64,000 bases of DNA from Clostridiales bacterium (GCA_016278505.1 JADQBQ010000016.1:1-64000), one strand, 5' to 3'; counted from the first letter of the stretch, positions 10,423 through 20,087 are shown. Notes: a model not told the origin generated them from the sequence alone. Made by a program: numbers and translations.

Positions 10423-11427
10423 TCAGATACTTCTTTTTTGCTTCAGGTATTGGATATAGCTAATATATCTTTTGTACCCAAGCACAGCCTCGAAAACAAC
10501 GCTTTTGGGCACGGGTGTTTCCAAACAAAAGCTAAGGGCTTGGCTTCCGGAACCCGAGCCGTGGGAAGAAATCAATATACAGTCCCCGGCACAGGCTGAT
10601 TCCAGTACCCGGCATAAACCCAGCAAAGACGAACAGGCCCCGGTATCACCGGTGTAGGGATAAACAACCCCCTCTTTTATCTGCTCATCTGTGCAGCCCA
10701 TCTTTTTGGCCAAAGCAGTAGCGCTTTTGGCATCTGCCTGGTGTAAAACCACATGACGGTAATCCGTCAGGTTCCGGCCCAATTTATTAGCCAGCCCTGT
10801 TACCGCACCCTTGACCGTTTCATTATAGTCAAGCATGGCAAAGGTTTTCACTCCGATATCCCGGATATCTGTTTCCCCCGGCAACCGGTAGCGCAAGCCC
10901 ATGGCTTCCCCGGATTGGGCATAAACGCCTTCAAATACCAGGCCCGGCTCATCTTTAGCAAGCACAAAGGCACAGGCGGCGGCACCGAAGCCGTGCTCCA
11001 GGTCCACATCAGGCCCGGACACCGGAGCATCGGATACAACTACCAGGGCATATGGCTGTTCCGTTTGGTCCAGCAGGGACAGCGCCGTAAGGAGAGATTC
11101 GGTGCCCGACACGGTGGAATTGCTATGTTGGGCAGTGAGCACATTTTTTTCCAGTCCCAGCGCCTCCACCAGCGTACCGGCCTGCGCCTTTTCCTGGTAA
11201 GGGAAACCGGTGGACGCCACGGTGACCACACCTACGCGGGAAACATCAATCCCCGCCAAAGCGACCCTGGACGCTTCCACCGCCATAGTGATCACATCCT
11301 CATCTATGTCTAAAACCGTTTTTTCCCTCATGCCGGCAGAGCATCTGCCCAGGGCACTCAGATATTCATCCCGCTTGATCCGCAGGTACGGCAGGTAGAC
11401 TCCACAGGATATAATACTCTTGGTCAT
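10423..11427 (-). CDS. Hydroxymethylglutaryl-CoA synthase-like (KASIII-fold) protein
   Basis: Overall HMGCS/KASIII layout (GVYLPYLRI.., VVLHQADAKSATALAKKMG), but STVSGTES where A-C-x-A-G-T-x-A is expected. Confidence 0.75.
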   Translation of the reverse strand: MTKSIISCGVYLPYLRIKRDEYLSALGRCSAGMREKTVLDIDEDVITMAVEASRVALAGIDVSRVGVVTVASTGFPYQEKAQAGTLVEALGLEKNVLTAQHSNSTVSGTESLLTALSLLDQTEQPYALVVVSDAPVSGPDVDLEHGFGAAACAFVLAKDEPGLVFEGVYAQSGEAMGLRYRLPGETDIRDIGVKTFAMLDYNETVKGAVTGLANKLGRNLTDYRHVVLHQADAKSATALAKKMGCTDEQIKEGVVYPYTGDTGACSSLLGLCRVLESACAGDCILISSHGSGSGSQALSFCLETPVPKSVVFEAVLGYKRYISYIQYLKQKRSI

Positions 11428-12614
11428 TAGGCATCCCCCCTCTGATAAATGAATACCGCGGCTGTTCCTCCGGAACCACCTACATTGTGGGATAAAGCGT
11501 ACCTGGCATTTTTAATCTGCCGGCTGGGCTCTTGGGCCTCATCCCGCAGTTGTTTAAATACTTCGCTAGCCATACCGCACCCGGTAGCACCAATGGGGTG
11601 CCCTTTGGCCTTTAAGCCGCCGCTGGCATTAACCGGCAGTTTGCCATCCGCCCGGGTAAAACCTTCTTCCAATAAGTACTGCGCCAGTCCCTCCTCGGCA
11701 AAGCCTAAATCACCGTAAGCCAATATCTCAGCAATGGTAAAACAATCGTGTACCTCAGCGAAATTTATATCTTCGGGTCCGACACCGGCCTGCTTATACG
11801 CCTCAGTAGCTGCCCTGCGGGTTGCAAGCAGCCTGGTCATGCTGTCCCGGTCGTGTATGGCCAAATAATCACTGGCCGCTCCGAAACCTTTTAGATAAAC
11901 CGGCTTATTAGTAAACTCTTTGGCAATCTTGGCGTTGCACAGCAGTACTACCGCCGCACCATCTGAGGTAGGGCTGCAATCCCATACGTTAAAGGGATGA
12001 GCCACCGGGACACCCTGCATGGCCTGTTCAATTGTTATTTCTTTACGGAACTGGGCTTTGGGGTTGGCTACCGCGTGGCAGTGGTTTTTTGCCGCTACCA
12101 TCGATAGATGCTCCCTTTTTAGACCATATTCGTGCATATACCTGGATGCCATCAGGGCATAGATGCCGGCAAAGGTGGAACCGGCCAGTCGCTCATACTC
12201 TGTATCTCCGGATACCCCCAACCAGTAACGGCCTTTGTTGGAAGAAACATCCCGCATCTTTTCCACACCTGCGGCCAACACCATGTCAAATTTACCGGAG
12301 GCCACCGCGCAGGCAGCGTTATATAAGGCATACCCTCCTGAGGCACAGGCATTTTCAATGCGTACCGCATTAACGTGCGGCAGGCCCACATGACCCATAA
12401 GCAGCGGGGCCAGCTGGCCCAGTTGAAATCCGCTGCCTGCGCTCAGACTGCCGATATAGGCGGCCCCTATCCGCTGCTGCTCCAGGCCCCGATCTACACT
12501 CTGCAGCATTTCCAGGTAAGCTTCTGCAAACAGTTCTTTTACGCCCATGCCGGGAAAATCACCGTATTTGGTCTGCCCGGCACCAATAATGGCCACATTT
12601 TCCACCCGAGTCAC
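11427..12614 (-). CDS. Thiolase-family protein (SCP2/acetyl-CoA acetyltransferase type)
   Basis: IIGAGQTKYGDFPG, ENACASGGYAL (nucleophilic Cys), GHPIGATGC, SHNVGGSGGTA. Confidence 0.9.
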   Translation of the reverse strand: MTRVENVAIIGAGQTKYGDFPGMGVKELFAEAYLEMLQSVDRGLEQQRIGAAYIGSLSAGSGFQLGQLAPLLMGHVGLPHVNAVRIENACASGGYALYNAACAVASGKFDMVLAAGVEKMRDVSSNKGRYWLGVSGDTEYERLAGSTFAGIYALMASRYMHEYGLKREHLSMVAAKNHCHAVANPKAQFRKEITIEQAMQGVPVAHPFNVWDCSPTSDGAAVVLLCNAKIAKEFTNKPVYLKGFGAASDYLAIHDRDSMTRLLATRRAATEAYKQAGVGPEDINFAEVHDCFTIAEILAYGDLGFAEEGLAQYLLEEGFTRADGKLPVNASGGLKAKGHPIGATGCGMASEVFKQLRDEAQEPSRQIKNARYALSHNVGGSGGTAAVFIYQRGDA

Positions 12615-12676
12615 CTTCTTTCTTCCACAACATTCTATCTTCGCACAGCCTGTAAGCTCAAAATAAGTGCGACTAA

Positions 12677-12725
12677 GGTTCAGATGGGGTCCTTGTACCC
12701 GGAGGGTGAAAACCCCATCTGAACC
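12677..12725. promoter_or_regulatory. Intercistronic 13-bp perfect inverted repeat (GGTTCAGATGGGG ... CCCCATCTGAACC)
   Basis: Read directly; lies between the acyl-CoA dehydrogenase and thiolase genes of the same minus-strand operon; no poly-U tail. Confidence 0.7.
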
Positions 12726-12734
12726 AAGTCTTCT

Positions 12735-13919
12735 TTATATCTCCATTTCTTTTAGCAGCTCACCGGCTATCACCATGCGCTGAATTTCATTGGTTCCCTC
12801 GTAAATGCGGGTCAGCCTGGCATCCCGGTAAAAACGTTCCACCGGAAATTCCTTCATATATCCCATGCCGCCGTGTACCTGAACCGCCTTGTCAGCCACT
12901 CGTCCCAGGGCTTCGGAGGCAAACAGTTTTACCATGGGGCCTTCTTTCATCACCGGTTTGCCCTGGTCAACCATCCAGGCCACCCGGTAAGTCAGGGCCC
13001 GGGCTGCTTCGGTGTCGGTGGCCATTTCCGCCAGCATCCACTGGATAGCCTGAAAAGCGGCAATTGGTTGGCCGAACTGCACCCGCTGTTGCGCGTATTT
13101 GGCCGACAGCTCAATTAATTTGTCACAGGCGCCCACACAGCGGGCGCCCAGGGCCACCCGGCCTTTGCTCAATATTTTCAGTGCGCTGGAGTAACCTTTG
13201 CCTTCCAGCCCCAGCACATTTTCCCTGGGTACTTCACAGTCCTCAAAAATTACCTCCGAGGTATGCGAGCCGCGCAGGCCCATCTTCTTTTCAACAGTAC
13301 CTATGGAAAAGCCCGGAAAGTCTTTTCCCACTACAAATGCAGTGAAGCCACCACGGGCACCTTTTTCCTTGTCCGTTACGGCAATAACGGTAAATACATC
13401 TGCTTCAGGAGCATTGGTGATAAAGTGCTTCATGCCGTTTAAAATCCACTTGTCGCCCTTTAAAACAGCGGAGGTTTTCATATTGGTGGCATCCGACCCG
13501 GAATCGGGTTCGGTAAGGGCGAAAGCACCCAATTTTTCCCCGCTGGCCAGTCCGGGTAGATATTTTTGTTTGATCTCCTCCCCGGCCAGTTCTAAAATAC
13601 CGGTGGTACCGATGCCCGTGTGGGCAGCAATATAAGTAGTGAAACTCATATTGGCCCGGCCCAGCTCTTCCAGCAGCAGGCATTTTTCCACCATGTTCAG
13701 GCCCAGCCCACCATATTGTTCCGGGATGCTTATGCCGAAAAGTCCCATCTCCCTGGCCTGGTCAATCAGGTGGCGGGGAATACGGTCTTCATCTTCTATT
13801 TGCATAGAACAAGGTTCCACTTCGTTATCCACAAAATCGCGAATAGTGCGCTTCATGTCTCTCATTTCATCAGTCAGGCTAAAGTCCACAGCTGGTCCCC
13901 CCTCGTACTGATTAGTCAA
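12735..13919 (-). CDS. Acyl-CoA dehydrogenase
   Basis: FALTEPDSGSDA, QVHGGMGYMKEFPVERFYRDARLTRIYEGTNEIQR. Confidence 0.95.
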   Translation of the reverse strand: MTNQYEGGPAVDFSLTDEMRDMKRTIRDFVDNEVEPCSMQIEDEDRIPRHLIDQAREMGLFGISIPEQYGGLGLNMVEKCLLLEELGRANMSFTTYIAAHTGIGTTGILELAGEEIKQKYLPGLASGEKLGAFALTEPDSGSDATNMKTSAVLKGDKWILNGMKHFITNAPEADVFTVIAVTDKEKGARGGFTAFVVGKDFPGFSIGTVEKKMGLRGSHTSEVIFEDCEVPRENVLGLEGKGYSSALKILSKGRVALGARCVGACDKLIELSAKYAQQRVQFGQPIAAFQAIQWMLAEMATDTEAARALTYRVAWMVDQGKPVMKEGPMVKLFASEALGRVADKAVQVHGGMGYMKEFPVERFYRDARLTRIYEGTNEIQRMVIAGELLKEMEI

Positions 13920-13938
13920 TTAAATCCTAAAAGGAAAT

Positions 13939-14718
13939 TTATTTACTTTTAAAGTCAGGATTGCGCTTTTCCAGGAAGGCGGTTGTGCCTTCAATACGGT
14001 CTTCGGTGGAAAAGGCAATTGTCTGGGCCAACTTTTCAAAAAGCAGTCCGGAGTGAATATCAGTATTAGCGCCCACATTAATAGAGGCTTTAGCCAGGCT
14101 GACCGCCATGGGCCCCTTGCCCAGTATTTTATTAGCCATTTCTTTGGCCGCCGGCAATAAGTCTTCACTCTGCTCTACTACTTTATTTACCAGGCCAATT
14201 TCTCTGGCTTCCCGGGCGCTGATAATATCACCGGTAAAAATAAGTTCCTTGGCCTTGCCTATACCCACAACTCTCTGCAGGCGCTGGGTGCCTCCGGCCC
14301 CGGGGATGATGCCCAGATTAACCTCGGGCTGGCCCAGTTTGGAGCTACTGGTGGCGATTCTTATGTCACAGGCCAGTGCCAACTCGCACCCGCCACCCAG
14401 GGCAAACCCGTCGATGGCGGCAATTACCGGTTTATCAAGGTTCTCCACATCATTTAATGTTTCCTGAGCTTCACTTTTCAACACTTCCAGGGTTTCGCGC
14501 TCACTTAGGGTGCGAATATCCGCTCCGGATGCAAATGCTTTACCGCCCGCCCCGGTAATGATGACCACGCGCACATCCTGGTCATAACGACAGTCCCGGG
14601 CGGCCCGGCGAATTTCCGCCCATGTTTTAGAATCCAGTGCATTACGCACTTCCGGGCGGTTTAAAGTAATGACGGCAATATGCCCTTCTTTTTGCAATAG
14701 CAAATTTTGAAATTCCAT
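13939..14718 (-). CDS. Enoyl-CoA hydratase/isomerase
   Basis: AAIDGFALGGGCELALACDIRIA, PEVNLGIIPGAGGTQRL; start at 14718 (MEFQNLLLQ). Confidence 0.95.
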   Translation of the reverse strand: MEFQNLLLQKEGHIAVITLNRPEVRNALDSKTWAEIRRAARDCRYDQDVRVVIITGAGGKAFASGADIRTLSERETLEVLKSEAQETLNDVENLDKPVIAAIDGFALGGGCELALACDIRIATSSSKLGQPEVNLGIIPGAGGTQRLQRVVGIGKAKELIFTGDIISAREAREIGLVNKVVEQSEDLLPAAKEMANKILGKGPMAVSLAKASINVGANTDIHSGLLFEKLAQTIAFSTEDRIEGTTAFLEKRNPDFKSK

Positions 14719-14768
14719 AGAAGTCCCTTCCTTTGATAACAATTCTTAAATCTATTTATAGGTAATTG

Positions 14769-15953
14769 CTAGCCAACCCACTCCCATATGGCCGCAGCAC
14801 CCTGCCCATGCCCTATACACATGCTCTCCACTGCGTACTTTGCACCGTAATAGGGCATCTCGTGCATAATAGTTGTGGCTATACGGGCGCCGGTGCAGCC
14901 CAGAGGGTGACCCAGTGCAATGCCGCTGCCTCTGGGATTAAGAAGTGGGTGGTTCCTAATGCCTAATTGTTCAACGCAATATAGAGCCTGGGAGGCAAAG
15001 GCTTCATTTATTTCCCACAGGTCAATCTGATCTATGGTCATACCGGCCTGCTTCAACGCCTTGGGAATGGCCACCGCCGGGCCGATACCCATAATCTGTG
15101 GATCAACCCCGACAACTGCGTAAGTTACCAGTCTCATTTTGGGTTTTAATCCCAGCTCCTTAATTTTTTCCTTGCTGGCCACCAGTACAGTAGCTGCGGC
15201 ATCGTTGGTCTGGCTGGCGTTGCCGGCGGTAACGGTAGCCTTTTCATCCTGCATAAATACGGGCTCTAACTTGGCCAGTGTCTCCATTGTGGTACCGGGT
15301 CTAATGCCCTGGTCCCGGTTGACCACCATTTTTTCGGCACCCCCGTCACCGGTAGGCACAACGGCTTCAATGGGCAATATTTCTTCCTGAAACAGGCCTT
15401 CCACAGTGGCTTGATGGGCTTTAGTATGACTTTCCACGGCAAACTGATCCTGTTTTTCCCTACCGATATTGAACTTGCGGGCTACCATCTCAGCCGTGTA
15501 GCCCATGGAACTGGCATTGGGGTCGCAGAATTCCCCCAGCCTGGGATTGGGATTTGCTCCCATACCCATGGGAATATGGGTCATGTGCTGCACTCCGCCG
15601 GCAATGATCATGTCAGCCCATCCCATGGCGATGGTGGAAACCGCAAAGGCTATAGTCTGCAAGCCTGATGAACAGAATCGATCCACCGTGCAGCCCGGCA
15701 CACTGTAAGGCATGCCGGCCATAATCGTTGCGTAACGGCCTATATTCGCGCCCATTTCCCCGGTAAGGGCGGTGCCGCCCAACAAAACATCATCTACTTG
15801 CTCTCTCTTAGCGCCCGCTATGTCTGCCCGTTCCAAGACCGAATTAATTACTTTGGCGGCTAAATCATCGGCTCTTATATTGCTAAACCATGATTTTTTG
15901 CCCGCCTTGGCTATGCCTGTGCGCACCCCTTCAACCAGATAAACCTCTCTCAT
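14769..15953 (-). CDS. Acetyl-CoA acyltransferase (thiolase)
   Basis: VDRFCSSGLQTIA, NEAFASQAL, GHPLGCTGAR, CIGHGQGAA. Confidence 0.95.
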   Translation of the reverse strand: MREVYLVEGVRTGIAKAGKKSWFSNIRADDLAAKVINSVLERADIAGAKREQVDDVLLGGTALTGEMGANIGRYATIMAGMPYSVPGCTVDRFCSSGLQTIAFAVSTIAMGWADMIIAGGVQHMTHIPMGMGANPNPRLGEFCDPNASSMGYTAEMVARKFNIGREKQDQFAVESHTKAHQATVEGLFQEEILPIEAVVPTGDGGAEKMVVNRDQGIRPGTTMETLAKLEPVFMQDEKATVTAGNASQTNDAAATVLVASKEKIKELGLKPKMRLVTYAVVGVDPQIMGIGPAVAIPKALKQAGMTIDQIDLWEINEAFASQALYCVEQLGIRNHPLLNPRGSGIALGHPLGCTGARIATTIMHEMPYYGAKYAVESMCIGHGQGAAAIWEWVG

Positions 15954-15979
15954 GTCAATCTTTACCTCCTCTGCACGGT

Positions 15980-16849
15980 CTATTTACAGTAGTTATAAAA
16001 TCCCTTTCCGGTTTTGCGTCCCCATTCTTTGTTCACAAATTTCTCCACAACAATGGGTGAGGGTTTATACTTAGGGTCACCTGTTTCCTGGTAGCGCTCC
16101 ATGCCAACATAGTAAGTAAGATCTATACCGGTGAGATCAAGGAGCCTAAACGGTCCCATGGGGTGACCCAGGGCATGTACCACCGCAGCGTCGATATCCT
16201 CCGGCGAAGCCACACCCATGTCGTGAATATACAGGGCTTCAGTTTTTATGGCCGACACAATTCGGTTGACCAAAAAACCGTATATTTCTTTTTGCAGCAT
16301 AACGGGTATCTTACCCATCTTTTTACATACATCCATTACTGTTTCCACGGTCTCATCGGATACATGCGCTCCCTTGACCACTTCCACCAGCTTCATGGCC
16401 AGTGCCGGGTTGAAAAAGTGCATGTTGCATACCTGGGCCGGGCGTTTGGTAACACCGGCTATTTTAGAACTGACGATGTAGGAGCTGTTGGTGGCTAAAA
16501 TAGTATGTGGCGGACAGATTCTGTCCAGGTCGGCAAATATTTTGTGTTTAAGATTAAGTTTTTCGATGGCAGCCTCGATTACCATGTCGGCATCTTGTGC
16601 TGCTTCTGTTAAATCACCGGTAAAGGATATCCTGGCCCGGGCAGCCCGGGCCTCATCCTCGGCAAGTTTACCCTTGGCTACCCTCTCCGGCAGGTAAGTA
16701 TCAGCAAATTTTTCCGCCATTGTTAAAATTTCTTCGCTTATGTCGGTACATATAACTTTGTAGCCTGCCAGGGCCGCAGAAAGGGCTATCTGGTGCCCCA
16801 TATTGCCCGCCCCGACCACACAAATATTCTTAACTTCAACACTTGCCAT
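15980..16849 (-). CDS. 3-hydroxyacyl-CoA dehydrogenase
   Basis: ICVVGAGNMGHQIALSAALAGY NAD site; C-terminal 3HCDH; start at 16849 (MASVEVKNI). Confidence 0.95.
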   Translation of the reverse strand: MASVEVKNICVVGAGNMGHQIALSAALAGYKVICTDISEEILTMAEKFADTYLPERVAKGKLAEDEARAARARISFTGDLTEAAQDADMVIEAAIEKLNLKHKIFADLDRICPPHTILATNSSYIVSSKIAGVTKRPAQVCNMHFFNPALAMKLVEVVKGAHVSDETVETVMDVCKKMGKIPVMLQKEIYGFLVNRIVSAIKTEALYIHDMGVASPEDIDAAVVHALGHPMGPFRLLDLTGIDLTYYVGMERYQETGDPKYKPSPIVVEKFVNKEWGRKTGKGFYNYCK

Positions 16850-16877
16850 GCTTATACACCCCTTTAATTCTGTAATG

Positions 16878-18716
16878 TTAACTGACCACCAACGCCTCCT
16901 CCGGACACTCAATGGCCGACTGATCAGCATTCATAATTGATTCGGCCAGCATAACCACGTTGGGCAGAATATTGTTGGCAAAATACCGGGCGGCGGCAAC
17001 TTTCCCCGCATAGTAGTTATAATCATGGTGTGCCGTGCCCAGTTCATCCATCTTGGCCGCTGCCACCAGCGCCTGGTCTAATAGAGCCTCTCCCGAAAAC
17101 AGCTGGGCACAGCAGGTTAGTACTTGAGTTGCGTAAAGCGGTATCAAATGGCCCTTTTCTGCTTTGTTAGCGTAGTAAGAGGCATAAATGTCCCTGATTT
17201 GGGCCACATTCCGGTAAGCCTTTTCCAGGTTAGTAAACTCAGCCACAAATCCTACGGCATCTTTATTCTTTTCCAGGAACTCTTGCCGGTCTTGCATCCA
17301 GTTTTCAAAGGCCTGGCCTTTTTGCATCCTCATTTTTCTACCCACCAGGTCCATGGCATGGATAAATGAAGTCCCCTCCCAGATGGAGAGTATCTTCACA
17401 TCCCGGGCGTACTGCGAAACCGGGTACTCTTCGGTGTAGCCCACCCCGCCGTATACCTGGACAGCCTGCCCGATCATGGGCCAGGCTGTCTCGCTGGCAT
17501 AGGTTTTGATCATGGGGGTGAGTACATCGGCCAGCCCCTGACACCGGGCGGATTTCTCCTGTTCACTGCCGTGCTCGGCAATATCCAGGTAGTAAAAGCC
17601 CCTGAAAATCATGGCCCGTACAGCCTCCACCTGGGCCTTCATTTCCAATAGCATTCTTTTTACATCTTCGTGCTTAATTATCGGCACCCGGCCCTCCTTA
17701 GGATTGGTAAACGGCCGACCCTGGATACGCTCGGTGGCATAGCGGCCGGCAAAATAGTATGCCGCGGCCATTTGGGCCAGCGCGTTATGTCCGGTGCCAA
17801 TGCGAGATTCATTCATCATATTAAACATCATGGCCAAACCCTGGGAAAATCCTTCATCATCTGCCGGGCTGCCCACCAGTATGCCGTGGCAATTATCATT
17901 CTCACCAAAGTTCAGCATAGCCGTGGCTGACGCCCTGAGCCCCATCTTGTGCTCCACCCCGATGCAGGTAACATCATTGGGCTCACCCAGACTGCCGTCA
18001 TCGTTAACCCAAATTTTAGGTACTATATAAAGGCCCAGACCTTTGGAACCGGGGGCCCCTCCTTCAGGGCGGGCCAGCACCATGTGAATAATATTTTCGC
18101 CTAAATCCACTTCCCCGCCGGTAATGAACATCTTAGTGCCCTTTATCTTGTATATGGCCGGATCGCCGGTGGGATATGCCCTGGTGGTGGAGTCACCCAC
18201 ATCGGAACCGGCATTGGGCTCGGTAAGGCACATAGTGCCGCTCCACCGGCCGCTCAGCATATTTTCGATAAACAGTTCCCGGTCCTTGTCGTGGCCAAAC
18301 TTGTGAATCAGATTGGACGCCCCGGTGGTGAGCTTGATGTAAGACGACAGCGCCGGGCAGGCTGCCATAATCATTTCGTTGTAGGCCCTGTATAATGTTA
18401 GCGGCATCAGAGTATCTGAGCCCAGCGACTCATTGGTGGAACCCCAGCCATTCTTCTGTAGAAATTTATAAGCCTCTATGTATGACGGCGGTAGTTTAAC
18501 CACACCGTTTTTAAATACAACCCCATTTTCGTCTCCCTCTTTATTAACAGGAAAAACCACTTCTTTGGCGATCTTATAAACTTCGTTTAGAATAAAATCC
18601 ACATCGTCCATTTCATAATTTTCTTTAAATTTAGCCAGGTTAAAAATCTCTTCCATATCCAGCCATTCATTCAATATGAACTTGAGGTCCCGCACATCGT
18701 ATGCAAAATCAGCCAT
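16878..18716 (-). CDS. Acyl-CoA dehydrogenase, long form with C-terminal extension
   Basis: MCLTEPNAGSDVGDSTT, QVYGGVGYTEEYPVSQYARDVKILSIWEGTSFIHAMDL. Confidence 0.95.
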   Translation of the reverse strand: MADFAYDVRDLKFILNEWLDMEEIFNLAKFKENYEMDDVDFILNEVYKIAKEVVFPVNKEGDENGVVFKNGVVKLPPSYIEAYKFLQKNGWGSTNESLGSDTLMPLTLYRAYNEMIMAACPALSSYIKLTTGASNLIHKFGHDKDRELFIENMLSGRWSGTMCLTEPNAGSDVGDSTTRAYPTGDPAIYKIKGTKMFITGGEVDLGENIIHMVLARPEGGAPGSKGLGLYIVPKIWVNDDGSLGEPNDVTCIGVEHKMGLRASATAMLNFGENDNCHGILVGSPADDEGFSQGLAMMFNMMNESRIGTGHNALAQMAAAYYFAGRYATERIQGRPFTNPKEGRVPIIKHEDVKRMLLEMKAQVEAVRAMIFRGFYYLDIAEHGSEQEKSARCQGLADVLTPMIKTYASETAWPMIGQAVQVYGGVGYTEEYPVSQYARDVKILSIWEGTSFIHAMDLVGRKMRMQKGQAFENWMQDRQEFLEKNKDAVGFVAEFTNLEKAYRNVAQIRDIYASYYANKAEKGHLIPLYATQVLTCCAQLFSGEALLDQALVAAAKMDELGTAHHDYNYYAGKVAAARYFANNILPNVVMLAESIMNADQSAIECPEEALVVS

Positions 18717-18763
18717 TTAATTAAACCTCCCCGCTTTGCAAACTTTTTGCTAAACCTTAATTG

Positions 18764-18779
18764 AGCAAAAGGCATGCCA
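18764..18779 (-). promoter_or_regulatory. Sigma54 -24/-12 promoter (TGGCATGCCTTTTGCT) for the minus-strand beta-oxidation operon
   Basis: GG-N10-GC spacing exact; about 50 bp upstream of the ATG at 18716. Confidence 0.7.
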
Positions 18780-18866
18780 CTACTCCAAAACTCAAACAAA
18801 CAGGCTAAATACCCCCAATAGGCGGCATTAATGCTACCTGTTGGGTTTCAATTTGTTACCTCCGGG

Positions 18867-18882
18867 TTGCTTAATTAAACAA
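18867..18882. promoter_or_regulatory. Candidate activator (UAS) site TTGCTTAATTAAACAA between divergent sigma54 promoters
   Basis: Near-palindrome; a 14/16 match (TTTCTTATTTAAACAA) lies upstream of the third sigma54 promoter at 28597-28612. Confidence 0.4.
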
Positions 18883-19054
18883 AAAAACCATATATCACAC
18901 TAAAAAAATGACCACCCATGTTGGTGGCCGGCTTCATTTACAAAACATTAGTCAAAAAAAGTTCGCCAAACAGATAGACCTGAAGGGGTATTCAGGCTGC
19001 CGAATAATATAGCACCTGCTGCAGATGTTGAAGTTATCTAACATAAACACCTTT

Positions 19055-19071
19055 TTGGCACAGGGCTTGCA
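19055..19071 (+). promoter_or_regulatory. Sigma54 -24/-12 promoter (TTGGCACAGGGCTTGCA) for the plus-strand beta-oxidation operon
   Basis: Essentially consensus TTGGCAC-N5-TTGCA with GG-N10-GC spacing. Confidence 0.85.
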
Positions 19072-19152
19072 CTATTATGACATTTAATAAATGAGTATAG
19101 TCCTTTCGGAGCACCCCCAACAATTTCTATAGAACAAAGGAGAGGTTTGAAG

Positions 19153-20028
19153 ATGACAATAGCAGGCATTAACAAAATTTGCGTGGTTGGCGCGGGCAAC
19201 ATGGGGCACCAAATAGCCCTTTGCTGTGCTGTGGCAGGCTATCAGGTAAAGTGCACCGACATCAAGGCAGAAATCTTAAAAACTGCAGAGAACTTTGCCG
19301 ATACTTACCTTCCCAAGCGGGTAGCCAAAGGCAAAATGACTGAGGAAACTGCCCGGCAAGCCAGGGCTAACATTTCCTTTACCACGAGCTTAAAGGAAGC
19401 TGCCCAAGACGCCGATGTAGTTATTGAAGCTGTGTTGGAAAATCTGGATCTTAAGTTAAAGCTCTTTGCTCAATTGGATGAAATATGCCCATCCCATACC
19501 ATCCTGGCCACCAATAGTTCATTTATTGTCAGCTCAAAAATTGCACCGGCCACCAAGCGTCAGGATAAGGTTTGCAATATGCACTTTTTTAATCCCGCTA
19601 TGGTTATGAAGCTGGTGGAAGTGGTCAAAGGACCACATACCTCGGAAGAAACGGCCAATATAATTTTTGACCTGTGCAAAGACATTGGCAAAATGCCGGT
19701 AATGCTGCAAAAAGAAATATACGGTTTTTTGGTAAATCGCATTGTGTCGGCTATTAACCGGGAGGCTATGTATATCTACGATATGGGTGTTGCCTCTTAT
19801 GAAGATATTGATACCGCTGTAGTAAACGCGCTGGGACATCCCATGGGACCGTTCCGCATGATGGACCTTACCGGTATCGACCTGGCCTATCACATTGGCA
19901 TGGAGCGTTACCAGGAAAGCGGAGACCCGGCCTCTAAGCCCTCCCCCATTGTGGTGGAGAAATTTGTTAAAAAAGAATGGGGCCAGAAAACCGGTAAAGG
20001 TTTCTATGACTACACTAAAAAGAAATAA
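19153..20028 (+). CDS. 3-hydroxyacyl-CoA dehydrogenase (paralog of 15980-16849)
   Basis: ICVVGAGNMGHQIALCCAVAGY; RBS AAGGAGAGG; ATG at 19153. Confidence 0.95.
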   Translation: MTIAGINKICVVGAGNMGHQIALCCAVAGYQVKCTDIKAEILKTAENFADTYLPKRVAKGKMTEETARQARANISFTTSLKEAAQDADVVIEAVLENLDLKLKLFAQLDEICPSHTILATNSSFIVSSKIAPATKRQDKVCNMHFFNPAMVMKLVEVVKGPHTSEETANIIFDLCKDIGKMPVMLQKEIYGFLVNRIVSAINREAMYIYDMGVASYEDIDTAVVNALGHPMGPFRMMDLTGIDLAYHIGMERYQESGDPASKPSPIVVEKFVKKEWGQKTGKGFYDYTKKK

Positions 20029-20087
20029 CTTTGATAGTTTAATATGGTGAACCCAACCATTTATTACGTTTTTAAGGAGGAATTGAC

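Noticed and set aside
10753-11313. 186-aa plus-strand ORF
   Set aside because: Antisense shadow of the HMGCS-like gene; no RBS or recognisable motif.
13198-13635. 145-aa plus-strand ORF
   Set aside because: Shadow ORF opposite an unambiguous acyl-CoA dehydrogenase.
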